Below are positions 25,893 through 33,689 of a DNA stretch of 64,000 nt, piece after piece (the stretch's first letter is position 1; every line of letters begins with the position of its first letter). The translations under genes and the position numbers were made by a program. This stretch comes from Microbacterium sp. PM5 (GTDB lineage: Bacteria > Actinomycetota > Actinomycetes > Actinomycetales > Microbacteriaceae), in contig NZ_CP022162.1 in assembly GCF_003293595.1 (NCBI RefSeq), positions 156,346-220,345 on the forward strand, given 5' to 3'. Under the pieces are notes generated by a model, which was not told the DNA's origin, made no database searches, and worked only from the letters and a program-made list of their open reading frames with translations.

Positions 25893-26662
25893 CCGGGATC
25901 GGGCGGGCGCTGGTCGCGGCGGCACTCGGGCTCGGACTGCTGCTGGTGCCCTCCACGCTGGTCCACGCCGCCGACGACGACGGCAATGACAGCGCCAACC
26001 TCACCGTCACCGTCACCGACGGGTCGACCCCCAGCCCCACGCCGCGCCCCACTTCATCGTCCGCCGCACCCGTCCCCTCTCCCTCGTCAGGCAGATCGGG
26101 CCCGGGTACGGGGGCGACGGGTGGACGTGGCGGAGCGGCCGGCGGCGGTGGAGTGGGCGCCGGCAGCGGGACGGGCACGGGCACGGGCACGGGCGGCACG
26201 GTCAGCATCGCGGGGATGGTCTACGTGAGCGGTGTCAATTCGTCGGTGGCCCTGTCGCCCGATCCTGCGGAGGCGGATGTCACTCTGTGGCTGTCGGTGC
26301 GAAACGCCTCCTCGAGCGTGATCGACCTGACCGCCGACTTCTGGATGGAGAGCGTGCTGTTCGGCACGGCACTGGATTCGGCATCCGCGGTGCCCGTCAC
26401 GGGGCTGCAGCCGGGCGAGACGCGCCTCATCTCGACACGTCTGCACGGCGCCGGCCAGTGGGGCCTGGTCAACACCCACGTGAAGATCACGCCGCCCGCC
26501 ACCGTCGACGGCACGGCCTTGACCCCCGTGACCCGCGACGCGCTGGTCGTCGTCTTTCCGTGGTTGAGCATCTTGCTGGCGGCGACGCTCGTGATCGCCC
26601 TGCTCGCGTGGCGCGCCGTCGCGCTCGCCCTCGCCGCGAAGACCTCGGAGGCCACGGCATGA
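25889..26662 (+). CDS. Membrane protein paralogous to the DUF916 protein C-terminal half
   Basis: A 257-residue protein with a signal peptide (to about VHAADDDG), then a Ser/Pro and Gly/Thr low-complexity stalk with a tandem GGCACG nucleotide repeat near 26170-26195, a beta-rich domain, a membrane helix ([20 protein letters not shown]) and a short tail. The beta-rich domain matches the end of the preceding protein: [16 protein letters not shown] against GVGQWGYLNPAAKLTP, and [13 protein letters not shown] against PVSRDTVVVAVPW. I infer duplication of a host- or partner-binding module without the DUF916 domain. It overlaps both neighbours by four bases. Confidence 0.75.
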   Translation: MTGIGRALVAAALGLGLLLVPSTLVHAADDDGNDSANLTVTVTDGSTPSPTPRPTSSSAAPVPSPSSGRSGPGTGATGGRGGAAGGGGVGAGSGTGTGTGTGGTVSIAGMVYVSGVNSSVALSPDPAEADVTLWLSVRNASSSVIDLTADFWMESVLFGTALDSASAVPVTGLQPGETRLISTRLHGAGQWGLVNTHVKITPPATVDGTALTPVTRDALVVVFPWLSILLAATLVIALLAWRAVALALAAKTSEATA

Positions 26663-27630
26663 CCGTGCTCGACGATGCGACTCAGGTCGTCGCCCCGGTC
26701 GCGGTGCCCCCGGCATCCGCTCCGCCTCCGCCGCCGCGCCGGCCCCGCCGGATGCCGCGACCCGCTCCTCAATACGCGCCCCTGTCGGCCGGACAGGCTC
26801 TCGTACGCGGCATCGTGTCTCTCGTCGCCGCCCTCACCCTGGCCTTCGTGTTCCATCTGCTGGTGCTCAGTCACGTGCTGCACTTCGCCGCACAGCAGCA
26901 GCTCTCCGACACCTACCGCGCGCAGCTCGCTGCGGGCACGGCGCCGGTCAGCGAGGGGGACTTCAACGACGTGCTCCTCGCCGACGGCGCGCCCGTCGGC
27001 ATCATCGACATCCCCCGCCTCGGGGTGCACGAGGTGATCGCCGAGGGAACGTCATCGGGTGTCCTCGCCGGCGGCCCCGGCCACCGCCGCGACACGGTGC
27101 TGCCGGGCCAGGTCGGCGTCAGCGTCGTGATGGGCCGCGCCGCCGCCTTCGGTGGGCCGTTCGGGCGTCTGCAGTCGTTGCAGCCGGGGGAGCGGTTCGA
27201 GGTGCGCACCGGGCAAGGGCTGCACACCTTCGAAGTGCTGGGAGTCCGCTACGCGGGCGACCCGACGCCGCCCGCACCCACCCGCGGAGAGAGCCGTCTC
27301 ATCCTGCTCACCGCGCGCGGGGCGCCGTACGTGCCGACCGGGATCGCGTACGTCGACGCTCGACTCGTCGACAAAGGCCAACCCGCGGGTGCGCGTCAGA
27401 CCACCCCGATCACGCTGCCGCCGTCGCATGCGGCGCTTGCGACGGACACGACGACCGTGTGGGCACTCGTCTTCGCGCTCCAGTTCCTCGTCGCCTCCGA
27501 GATCGCCGCCGCCTGGGCGTTTCGCCGGGTCGGCGCGCAGAAGACCTGGATCGTCTTCGTGCCGATCCTGCTGCTGGCCAGCGTCTTCGTCTGCGATCAA
27601 CTCGTCCGCCTGCTTCCCAACCTTCTCTGA
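26659..27630 (+). CDS. Sortase-fold protein lacking catalytic His and Cys
   Basis: A 323-residue protein with a Pro/Arg-rich cytoplasmic start, a membrane helix (about 48-72), a sortase barrel (about 105-245) and two C-terminal membrane helices (about 270-320). Sortase landmarks are [42 protein letters not shown] and [12 protein letters not shown]. The usual GHR catalytic motif reads VMGRAAAF (Arg160 at the His position) and the usual TC motif reads LILLTARG (Ala219 at the Cys position). Transpeptidation by the known mechanism is therefore impossible. The frame is intact and overlaps its upstream neighbour, so this is a pseudoenzyme rather than a broken gene. Confidence 0.82.
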   Translation: MTVLDDATQVVAPVAVPPASAPPPPPRRPRRMPRPAPQYAPLSAGQALVRGIVSLVAALTLAFVFHLLVLSHVLHFAAQQQLSDTYRAQLAAGTAPVSEGDFNDVLLADGAPVGIIDIPRLGVHEVIAEGTSSGVLAGGPGHRRDTVLPGQVGVSVVMGRAAAFGGPFGRLQSLQPGERFEVRTGQGLHTFEVLGVRYAGDPTPPAPTRGESRLILLTARGAPYVPTGIAYVDARLVDKGQPAGARQTTPITLPPSHAALATDTTTVWALVFALQFLVASEIAAAWAFRRVGAQKTWIVFVPILLLASVFVCDQLVRLLPNLL

Positions 27631-27641
27631 CTCGGAGCCCC

Positions 27642-28637
27642 ATGTCTGACGACATCGAACCGTCCCGCGCAGCCCACCGCGCCGAGCGTGCGCTCCGCCC
27701 GCGCTTCCTCGGACGCGCGAGCGGGCGCGCGCCGGTCTCCGCCGCGCTGGTGATGGCCGGTGGCAAATCGACCCTTTCTCCCGCGCCGAGCGGAGCCGTC
27801 GTTGTCGGCGGTGCCCCGGGGACGCACACGGATGCCGTCGGCGCGAGCGCGGTCCCGCTGTCGCCGTCGCAGCTCGAGGCGCGCTCCATCTCCGCGTGGT
27901 TCGGCGACCACCAGGTGCTCCACGACGTGTCGTTGCAGATGCCCGCGGGCCAGGTGACGGCCCTCATCGGCCCGTCCGGCTGCGGAAAGTCGACGTTCCT
28001 GCGCATCCTCAACCGCATGCACGAACTGGTGCCCTCGGCATCTCTCGCCGGCGAGGTGCTGCTCGACCACGACGACATCTACGACGCCGGCCATCGTCTC
28101 GTCGACGCCCGCAAGAAGATCGGCATGGTCTTCCAGAAGCCGAATCCCTTCCCGGCGATGTCCATCTACGACAACGTCGTCGCGGGCCTGAAGCTCGCCG
28201 GCATCCGTGCCAGTCGCGGTGAGAAGGACATGCTCGTCGAGACCTGCCTCACGAAAGCGGGACTGTGGCGGGAGCTGAAGGACCGGCTGCGCGCGCCCGG
28301 CGGCGGGCTTTCCGGCGGACAGCAGCAGCGCCTGTGCATCGCCCGATCCCTTGCGGTGCGGCCGCGGGTGCTCCTGATGGACGAGCCGTGTTCGGCGCTG
28401 GACCCGACCTCCACGCGCGTCATCGAGGAGACGATGACCGAGCTTGCTCACGAGGTCACGATCGTCATCGTCACCCACAACATGCAGCAGGCGCAGCGGG
28501 TGTCCCAGCAGTGCGCGTTCTTCCTCGCCTCGCAGGGCCAGCCCGGTCACATCGTCGAGCACGGCGACACCGACGCGATGTTCTCGTCGCCGATCGATCC
28601 GCGCACCTTCGACTATGTCAACGGCCGTTTCGGCTGA
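27642..28637 (+). CDS. pstB: Phosphate ABC transporter ATPase PstB with N-terminal extension
   Basis: The ATPase of the phosphate importer, 331 residues against the usual 250-260. An extra low-complexity N-terminus of about 75 residues precedes the ABC domain. Walker A is GPSGCGKST, the Q-loop is [10 protein letters not shown] (a PstB hallmark), the signature is LSGGQQQRL and Walker B is [13 protein letters not shown], with the switch His in VTHNMQQA. A start inside the extension (ATG 27753) would still leave it long. It lies 11 bases after the sortase-fold gene and about 10 kb from pstCAS. No phoU follows it here. Confidence 0.93.
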   Translation: MSDDIEPSRAAHRAERALRPRFLGRASGRAPVSAALVMAGGKSTLSPAPSGAVVVGGAPGTHTDAVGASAVPLSPSQLEARSISAWFGDHQVLHDVSLQMPAGQVTALIGPSGCGKSTFLRILNRMHELVPSASLAGEVLLDHDDIYDAGHRLVDARKKIGMVFQKPNPFPAMSIYDNVVAGLKLAGIRASRGEKDMLVETCLTKAGLWRELKDRLRAPGGGLSGGQQQRLCIARSLAVRPRVLLMDEPCSALDPTSTRVIEETMTELAHEVTIVIVTHNMQQAQRVSQQCAFFLASQGQPGHIVEHGDTDAMFSSPIDPRTFDYVNGRFG

Positions 28638-28654
28638 CAGGGAGACGGACACGG

Positions 28655-29455
28655 ATGGGTGCGCGGTGGTCGTGGCGCGAGATCGCACTCGCGCTCGGTG
28701 CCGTCGCACTGCTGGCCGTGTTCCTCGGGGGCGTCCTCACACACGTCGAGGCGGCGCCGTCCGTCTCGCCGGCATCACCCGCGGAGCGGCCCGTCGGTGC
28801 GTTCGTGGAGATGCCCGAGAAACAGGATGCCGAGGCCGTCGCGTCCGTCACCGGTGATGCGGTGGCCGCGTCGTCGGCCCCGCTCGCGCCCGTTGCGTCG
28901 GTCGACCCGGTCTGGCTCTCGCGCGTCTCTGCGGCCACCGGCATCCCCGCGCGCGCGCTGCAGGCGTACGCAAACGCGCAGCTGCGCATCGCGATCGAAC
29001 AGCCCTCCTGCAAGCTCGGCTGGAGCACCGTCGCTGCGATCGGAGCGATCGAGTCCGATCACGGCCGCCACGGCGGTGCGGTGCTCGGCGAGAACGGGTA
29101 CCCCACTCCCGCCATCCGCGGGCCGGCTCTCGACGGCGACGGCGTCGCCGCGATCGCCGACACCGACGGCGGCCGCTGGGACGGCGACACGCTCTGGGAT
29201 CGCGCCGTCGGGCCGATGCAGTTCATTCCCGACACGTGGTCACGCTGGGGTGCCGACGGCAACGGCGACGGGGCCGCCGACCCCAACCAGATCGACGACG
29301 CGGCCCTCGCGACGGCGCGCTACCTGTGCGGGGCGTCGGCGATGACGGATGCCGCGGGCTGGCGTGCCGCGGTGTTCGCCTACAACCACCTCGACGCCTA
29401 CGTCGACGATGTGGCCGCCGCCGCGAATCGCTATGCCGCTGCCGCGGCGGGCTGA
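28655..29455 (+). CDS. Lytic murein transglycosylase, membrane-anchored
   Basis: Cleaves peptidoglycan glycan strands, presumably outside the membrane. The 266-residue protein has an N-terminal membrane helix (IALALGAVALLAVFLGGVLT), a spacer and an SLT-type domain with the catalytic Glu in GAIESDHGRHGG, then GPMQFIPDTWSRWG and VFAYNHLDAYVDDV. A ribosome site AGGGAGA precedes the ATG. It starts 17 bases after pstB in the same direction and may open wall space for the surface complex encoded upstream; that role is inferred. Confidence 0.88.
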   Translation: MGARWSWREIALALGAVALLAVFLGGVLTHVEAAPSVSPASPAERPVGAFVEMPEKQDAEAVASVTGDAVAASSAPLAPVASVDPVWLSRVSAATGIPARALQAYANAQLRIAIEQPSCKLGWSTVAAIGAIESDHGRHGGAVLGENGYPTPAIRGPALDGDGVAAIADTDGGRWDGDTLWDRAVGPMQFIPDTWSRWGADGNGDGAADPNQIDDAALATARYLCGASAMTDAAGWRAAVFAYNHLDAYVDDVAAAANRYAAAAAG

Positions 29456-29463
29456 GTCCGCAC

Positions 29464-29516
29464 GAACTCCGCAGAATGTCATGAACTCCGCACCCGGGAT
29501 GCCGATCGGGTGCGGA
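29464..29516 (+). terminator. Direct repeat and hairpin after the transglycosylase gene
   Basis: GAACTCCGCA occurs twice, 19 bases apart (29464 and 29483). TCCGCACCCG (29487-29496) pairs with CGGGTGCGGA (29507-29516) around a 10-base loop. No U-run follows. It probably ends the pstB-transglycosylase transcript before lysC. Confidence 0.5.
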
Positions 29517-29594
29517 CGTCGTCGCATCCTGCGGACCTGGCGAGGTGCCTCGTCGGTCGCCCGTCACATGGCGTCGGCGGTATGCGCCGATCCC

Positions 29595-29600
29595 TAGGAT
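29595..29600 (+). promoter_or_regulatory. Likely -10 element of lysC
   Basis: TAGGAT fits the actinobacterial -10 consensus and would start an mRNA with a leader of about 50 bases before the GTG at 29657. No convincing -35 is seen. Confidence 0.4.
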
Positions 29601-29656
29601 GGGGAGGTGGGCGCGGCATCCGAGTGCCCGTCGACATGTCTTCAGGAGTTCCACAC

Positions 29657-30958
29657 GTGGCGCTGATCGTCCAGAAGTACGGCGGCTCGTCCGTCGCCGA
29701 CGCCGAGAGCATCAAGCGGGTCGCCAAGCGCATCGTCGATGCGCGCCGCGCCGGGCACGACGTGGTCGTCGCGGTGAGCGCGATGGGCGACACGACCGAT
29801 GAGCTGATCGACCTCGCCGCGCAGGTCGCCCCCATCCCGGCGCCTCGCGAACTGGACATCCTGCTGAGCTCCGGCGAGCGCATCTCGATGGCGTTGCTGG
29901 CGATGGCCATCCACTCGATGGGGTTCGAAGCCCGATCGTTCACCGGCAGCCAAGCCGGAATGATCACCACCGCCGACCACGGCTCGGCGCGCATCGTCGA
30001 CGTCACCCCCGTGCGCCTGCGTGAGGCGCTCGACGAAGGTGCGATCGTCATCGTCGCCGGCTTTCAGGGCTTCAATCGGGATACCCGCGACATCACGACT
30101 CTCGGTCGTGGCGGCTCCGACACCACTGCCGTTGCGCTCGCCGCCGCGCTCGACGCCGACGTCTGCGAGATCTACAGCGACGTCGACGGCATCTTCACCG
30201 CCGACCCGCGCGTCGTGCCGAAGGCCCGCAAGCTCGACGTCGTGTCTGCCGAGGAGATGCTCGAGCTCGCCGCCAACGGCGCCAAGGTGCTGTACATCCG
30301 CGCCGTCGAGTACGCGCGTCGCCACGGCGTGATGATCAATGCCCGCTCGACGTTCAGCTCCGGACGCGGCACGTTCGTGCTCGGCCCGGGCATGAGCGTT
30401 CCCGAAAGCCTTGCTCCCGACAGCACAGAGGAGTCCCCCATGGAAGAGCCCATCGTCGCCGGCGTCGCCACCGATCTCAGCCAGGCCAAGATCACCGTCA
30501 TCGGCGTGCCCGACGTTCCCGGCAAGGCGGCGGAGATCTTCACCGTCATCGCCAAGTCGGGGGCCAACGTCGACATGATCGTCCAGAACGTGTCGGCGGC
30601 TGCGACCGGTCGCACCGACATCTCGTTCACGCTGCCCAAGTCGGATGCCGCGACGGCGCTGCGGGCGCTCGCCGCCGAGCAGGCGGGCATCGGTTTCGAG
30701 AGCCTCGTGCACGACGACCAGATCGGCAAGCTCTCCGTCGTCGGCGCCGGTATGCGCACCCACTCCGGTGTGTCCGCGACGCTGTTCGAGGCGCTGTCGA
30801 CCGCGGGCGTGAACATCGAGATGATCTCGACCTCGGAGATCCGCATCTCGGTCGTGCTCCGCGGTGACGAGCTCGCCCAGGCCGCCCGCGTCGTGCACAC
30901 CGCCTTCGGTCTCGACAGCGACACCGAGGCGACCGTCTACGCCGGCACCGGCCGCTGA
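29657..30958 (+). CDS. lysC: Aspartate kinase, with a predicted internal beta-subunit start
   Basis: Phosphorylates L-aspartate, the first step towards lysine, threonine and methionine. The 433-residue protein begins with [15 protein letters not shown] (substrate and ATP loop), has the kinase domain to about 250 and two ACT regulatory domains after it ([17 protein letters not shown], then [14 protein letters not shown]). GTG 29657 has AGGAG 9 bases upstream. Within the gene, GAGGAG precedes an in-frame ATG at 30440, giving a 172-residue product of the ACT part alone, as in the overlapping alpha/beta subunits of Corynebacterium and Bacillus. asd is not adjacent but lies 10 kb away at 41.2 kb. 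Confidence 0.95.
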   Translation: MALIVQKYGGSSVADAESIKRVAKRIVDARRAGHDVVVAVSAMGDTTDELIDLAAQVAPIPAPRELDILLSSGERISMALLAMAIHSMGFEARSFTGSQAGMITTADHGSARIVDVTPVRLREALDEGAIVIVAGFQGFNRDTRDITTLGRGGSDTTAVALAAALDADVCEIYSDVDGIFTADPRVVPKARKLDVVSAEEMLELAANGAKVLYIRAVEYARRHGVMINARSTFSSGRGTFVLGPGMSVPESLAPDSTEESPMEEPIVAGVATDLSQAKITVIGVPDVPGKAAEIFTVIAKSGANVDMIVQNVSAAATGRTDISFTLPKSDAATALRALAAEQAGIGFESLVHDDQIGKLSVVGAGMRTHSGVSATLFEALSTAGVNIEMISTSEIRISVVLRGDELAQAARVVHTAFGLDSDTEATVYAGTGR

Positions 30959-30993
30959 CGCCGAGCGGCCGAACGGCCGCATATCCTCGTTCC

Positions 30994-31800
30994 ATGTCGC
31001 CGCGTTCCGTTCCCGAGGATCAGGTCACCGCCGTGCCCTCGCGTTCGAGCATGGGTCGGGGCTTCGACGTGGTGGCCGCCATGGTCGCCCTGTCTCCGAT
31101 GCACGCGGACGGGGTGAGTGTGCAGCAGGTGGCTCAGCAACTCGGACGCGATCGGTCGCAGGTGTCGCGTACGCTCGCCGCCGTGCATGATGAGGGGCTC
31201 GCCGTTCGCGACAGCGAGGGACGTTATCGCCTGTCGTGGGACTGGTACGCCACGGCGCAGGAACTCGTGCATCGGCGGCTGCGCAGCGCCGGGCTCGCCG
31301 TGCTCGACGACCTGGCGGCTGCGAGCGGCGAAGCCTGCTTCCTCAGTGTTCTCTCCGGCGATGCCACCGTCACGATCGTCGAGAGCATGCCGCCGGCGAC
31401 ACGAATGATCGGCTCGTGGGTGGGACGCGCCTACCCCGCGTTCTGCAGCGACGCCGGACGCGCCGTGCTGTGGGATGCCGACGAGGAGGAGATCCGTGGT
31501 GTCTTCGCCGACACGGACTTCTCCCGCGGCGGGCCCCGCGCTCCGCGCGACGTCGATGAGTTCCTCGCCCGCATGGAGGTGAGCCGCGCGCAGGGCTTCG
31601 CGATCGTCGACGAGGAAGCCGAGCCGCAGCTGTTCTCCGTATCGGCGCCGGTGTGGGATTTCCAGGGCGAGGTCGTCGCCGGTCTGCAGATCGTCGGCGA
31701 GAAGGATGCGCTGGCGCCCCGTGTCGACGAGCTCGGGGCCGCGTGCGTGTCTGCCGCCGCGGTCCTGTCGGCAGCGCTCGGCGCCGCCGACAGACGTTAG
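30994..31800 (+). CDS. IclR-family transcriptional regulator
   Basis: A 268-residue regulator with an N-terminal winged helix (SVQQVAQQLGRDRSQVSRTLA, about residues 41-62) and a C-terminal effector domain of the IclR type (YPAFCSDAGRAVLWD, then FSVSAPVWDFQGEVVAGLQI). TATCCT (30982-30987) lies 6 bases before the ATG, so the mRNA is probably leaderless. It converges on, and overlaps by four bases, a second IclR gene. Together they flank the racemase/permease and homoserine genes, so a small amino acid or its product may be the effector. Confidence 0.85.
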   Translation: MSPRSVPEDQVTAVPSRSSMGRGFDVVAAMVALSPMHADGVSVQQVAQQLGRDRSQVSRTLAAVHDEGLAVRDSEGRYRLSWDWYATAQELVHRRLRSAGLAVLDDLAAASGEACFLSVLSGDATVTIVESMPPATRMIGSWVGRAYPAFCSDAGRAVLWDADEEEIRGVFADTDFSRGGPRAPRDVDEFLARMEVSRAQGFAIVDEEAEPQLFSVSAPVWDFQGEVVAGLQIVGEKDALAPRVDELGAACVSAAAVLSAALGAADRR

Positions 31801-32552
31801 GCGGGCTGGTCCGCGACGAGGCTGAGTCTGTCGACGGCGGACGCCAGCGCGGTGAGCGCCTCCCGAACGCGGCGCTGCCCCCGAGCAGGAGCCGTCACCG
31901 CGACCGCAGCCACGATTCGTCCCCCTCGCCGCAGGGGCAGGGCGTGCTCGTGCGCGCCTTCGACGTACTCCTGCGCCGCGGTGATCCGCCCGCTCGTCCG
32001 ATCGCGCGCCTGACGGGCGATCACCTCTTCGGGGGAGTGCGCTGCGGCGGGACCGCCGACGCCCACGAACTGCACCGCCTCCAGAAGAGCCGAGATCTCG
32101 GCGTCTGAGTGGTCCCAGAGCAGGGCCCGTCCCGCGCCGGTGCACCAGATCGGCAGGCGTGCGCCGGGATGCAGGTAGCCGTCGTCGCGCCCGGACGGAT
32201 GCTCCACGCGCAAGAGCACGGCCGCAGGGCCGTCGGCGGCGGCGATGACCGCGCTGACGTCGTGGGCGACGGCGAGTCGGCGCAGCTCGCCGCGCGCGGC
32301 GCGCAGCCACGGGTGGGCGAGAGACGCGCCGGTGCGCAGATAGCGGGGCCCCGCACCGAAGAGCGTGGCCCCGTCGCGCTCCAGGTAACCCAGCTCGCGC
32401 AGCTCCTGCGTCAACCGCGACACGCGGCTGCGCTCGATACCGGTCGACTCGGCCAGTCGTGACGCGTTGTGCGCGAGCCGACCCGACCTCTCGCGACGCA
32501 CGGCCTCGTCCACGAGGGCGAGGCCCTGAAGGAATGACGAGGGGGAAGCCAT
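31797..32552 (-). CDS. IclR-family transcriptional regulator
   Basis: A 251-residue regulator with a helix-turn-helix near residues 25-55 (RLAESTGIERSRVSRLTQEL) and an IclR effector domain (LPIWCTGAGRALLWDH and HEHALPLRRGGRIVAAVAV). It differs clearly from the overlapping convergent IclR protein, so this is not a recent duplication. It lies 18 bases upstream of the racemase gene in the same direction and may control the racemase-permease pair or the divergent homoserine operon. The effector is unknown. Confidence 0.82.
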   Translation of the reverse strand: MASPSSFLQGLALVDEAVRRERSGRLAHNASRLAESTGIERSRVSRLTQELRELGYLERDGATLFGAGPRYLRTGASLAHPWLRAARGELRRLAVAHDVSAVIAAADGPAAVLLRVEHPSGRDDGYLHPGARLPIWCTGAGRALLWDHSDAEISALLEAVQFVGVGGPAAAHSPEEVIARQARDRTSGRITAAQEYVEGAHEHALPLRRGGRIVAAVAVTAPARGQRRVREALTALASAVDRLSLVADQPA

Positions 32553-32570
32553 GTCGTGATCTCGCGTCGG

Positions 32571-33689
32571 TCAGGCGGACAGAGAGATCGCTCGCCGCGG
32601 CAGGAGGCGACCCCAGGATGTATAGAGGTTAGCCGCGATCTGTCCGCTCGCGTGTTCCAGATCGGCGCCGCTGATGCGTTCGGCCCCCTGTGCACCGTAG
32701 AGGACGACCTCGTCGCCGATCACGGCATCTTCGGCGCAGGTGACGTCGACCAGCAGGGTGTTCATCGCGAGCCGATCGACGACCGGCATCCTCCGTCCGC
32801 GGACGAGTACCTCGGCCCGCCCTCCGAGCGTGCGCTGATATCCGTCGGCGTAGCCGAGCGGAACGGCGGCGAGGCGGGCGGGGGCATCGAGTCGATGCGT
32901 CCGGTCGTAGCCCACCGTGCGCCCGGCCGGATACGCAGAGATCGCGGCGATCCGCGACACCAGGCGCATTGCGGGCCGAAGTTCGGCGAGGGATGCCGAG
33001 GTGTCGCCGTACAGTGCTGCACCGATCCGCACGAGGTCGAAGCGCGAGGCGGGAACGGTCAGGGCCGCATAGGAGGTCGCGCAGTGGCGCTCGAGCGGCC
33101 CCCGAGCCAGCAGTGCGCCCGCGTGGCGCGCCTGGATCGCGAACGCGGCGGCGCCGTCGTGGACGTCATCGGCGTCTTCGCACGGGAAGTGCGACGCGAC
33201 GCCGACCACGTCCAGTCGCGCGTCGGCGCCGATCTGCCTCAGCTGCGCCGCCGCATTCGCGTCGTCGAGGTCGATGCCGTCACGGCTGATCCCGGTCGCG
33301 TTGATCGAGACGTGCGCGCGCACCCGCCGCCCGGTCGCCGCCCCCGCCGCGGCGACGACGGCAGCATGTGCGGCACCGCCGATCCACTCCTCGACGCCGA
33401 GGCCGGCGGCATCCTCCACCTCCTCGCGCAGGGCGGCGCGAAGCCGCAGGATGCGTCCGGTGAATCCGGTGGCCCGCACCGTGCGGGCTTCCTCGTTGGA
33501 TGTCACACCGAAGCTCTCGACGCCGCGAGCGATGAGGGTCGGCGCGACGAGGTCGACACCGTGGCCGTAGGCGTCGGCCTTGACCACGGCGCAGACGTGC
33601 GCGCCCGGGCCGAGAGCGTCCCGCACCGCCCCGAGGTTGTGGGCGACGGCGCCGGTGTCGACCTCGACCCAGGCAGCGCTGGCGCTCAC
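32571..33689 (-). CDS. Alanine racemase-family enzyme, possibly broad specificity
   Basis: A PLP-dependent amino acid racemase of 372 residues. The PLP Lys is in AVVKADAYGHG and the second catalytic Tyr in VGYDRTH, followed by VPLGYADGY. The substrate-side segment SINATGISRDGIDL is closer to the broad-specificity racemases (SGGMSRNG type) than to the TGMxRxG of standard alanine racemases, so other amino acids may be used. There is no signal peptide. The GTG overlaps the permease stop by four bases, so the racemase is downstream of the permease in the same unit. Supply of D-alanine for the wall remains possible. Confidence 0.78.
   Translation of the reverse strand: MSASAAWVEVDTGAVAHNLGAVRDALGPGAHVCAVVKADAYGHGVDLVAPTLIARGVESFGVTSNEEARTVRATGFTGRILRLRAALREEVEDAAGLGVEEWIGGAAHAAVVAAAGAATGRRVRAHVSINATGISRDGIDLDDANAAAQLRQIGADARLDVVGVASHFPCEDADDVHDGAAAFAIQARHAGALLARGPLERHCATSYAALTVPASRFDLVRIGAALYGDTSASLAELRPAMRLVSRIAAISAYPAGRTVGYDRTHRLDAPARLAAVPLGYADGYQRTLGGRAEVLVRGRRMPVVDRLAMNTLLVDVTCAEDAVIGDEVVLYGAQGAERISGADLEHASGQIAANLYTSWGRLLPRRAISLSA

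Noticed and set aside
26170..26195. Tandem GGCACG units as a possible repeat array
   Set aside because: Too short and without spacers; it is a coding microsatellite for the Gly/Thr stalk, not a CRISPR or an element.
26659..27630. Calling the sortase-fold gene a pseudogene
   Set aside because: There is no frameshift or stop, neighbouring overlaps are kept, and the fold landmarks are intact. Loss of catalytic residues alone does not make it a pseudogene.
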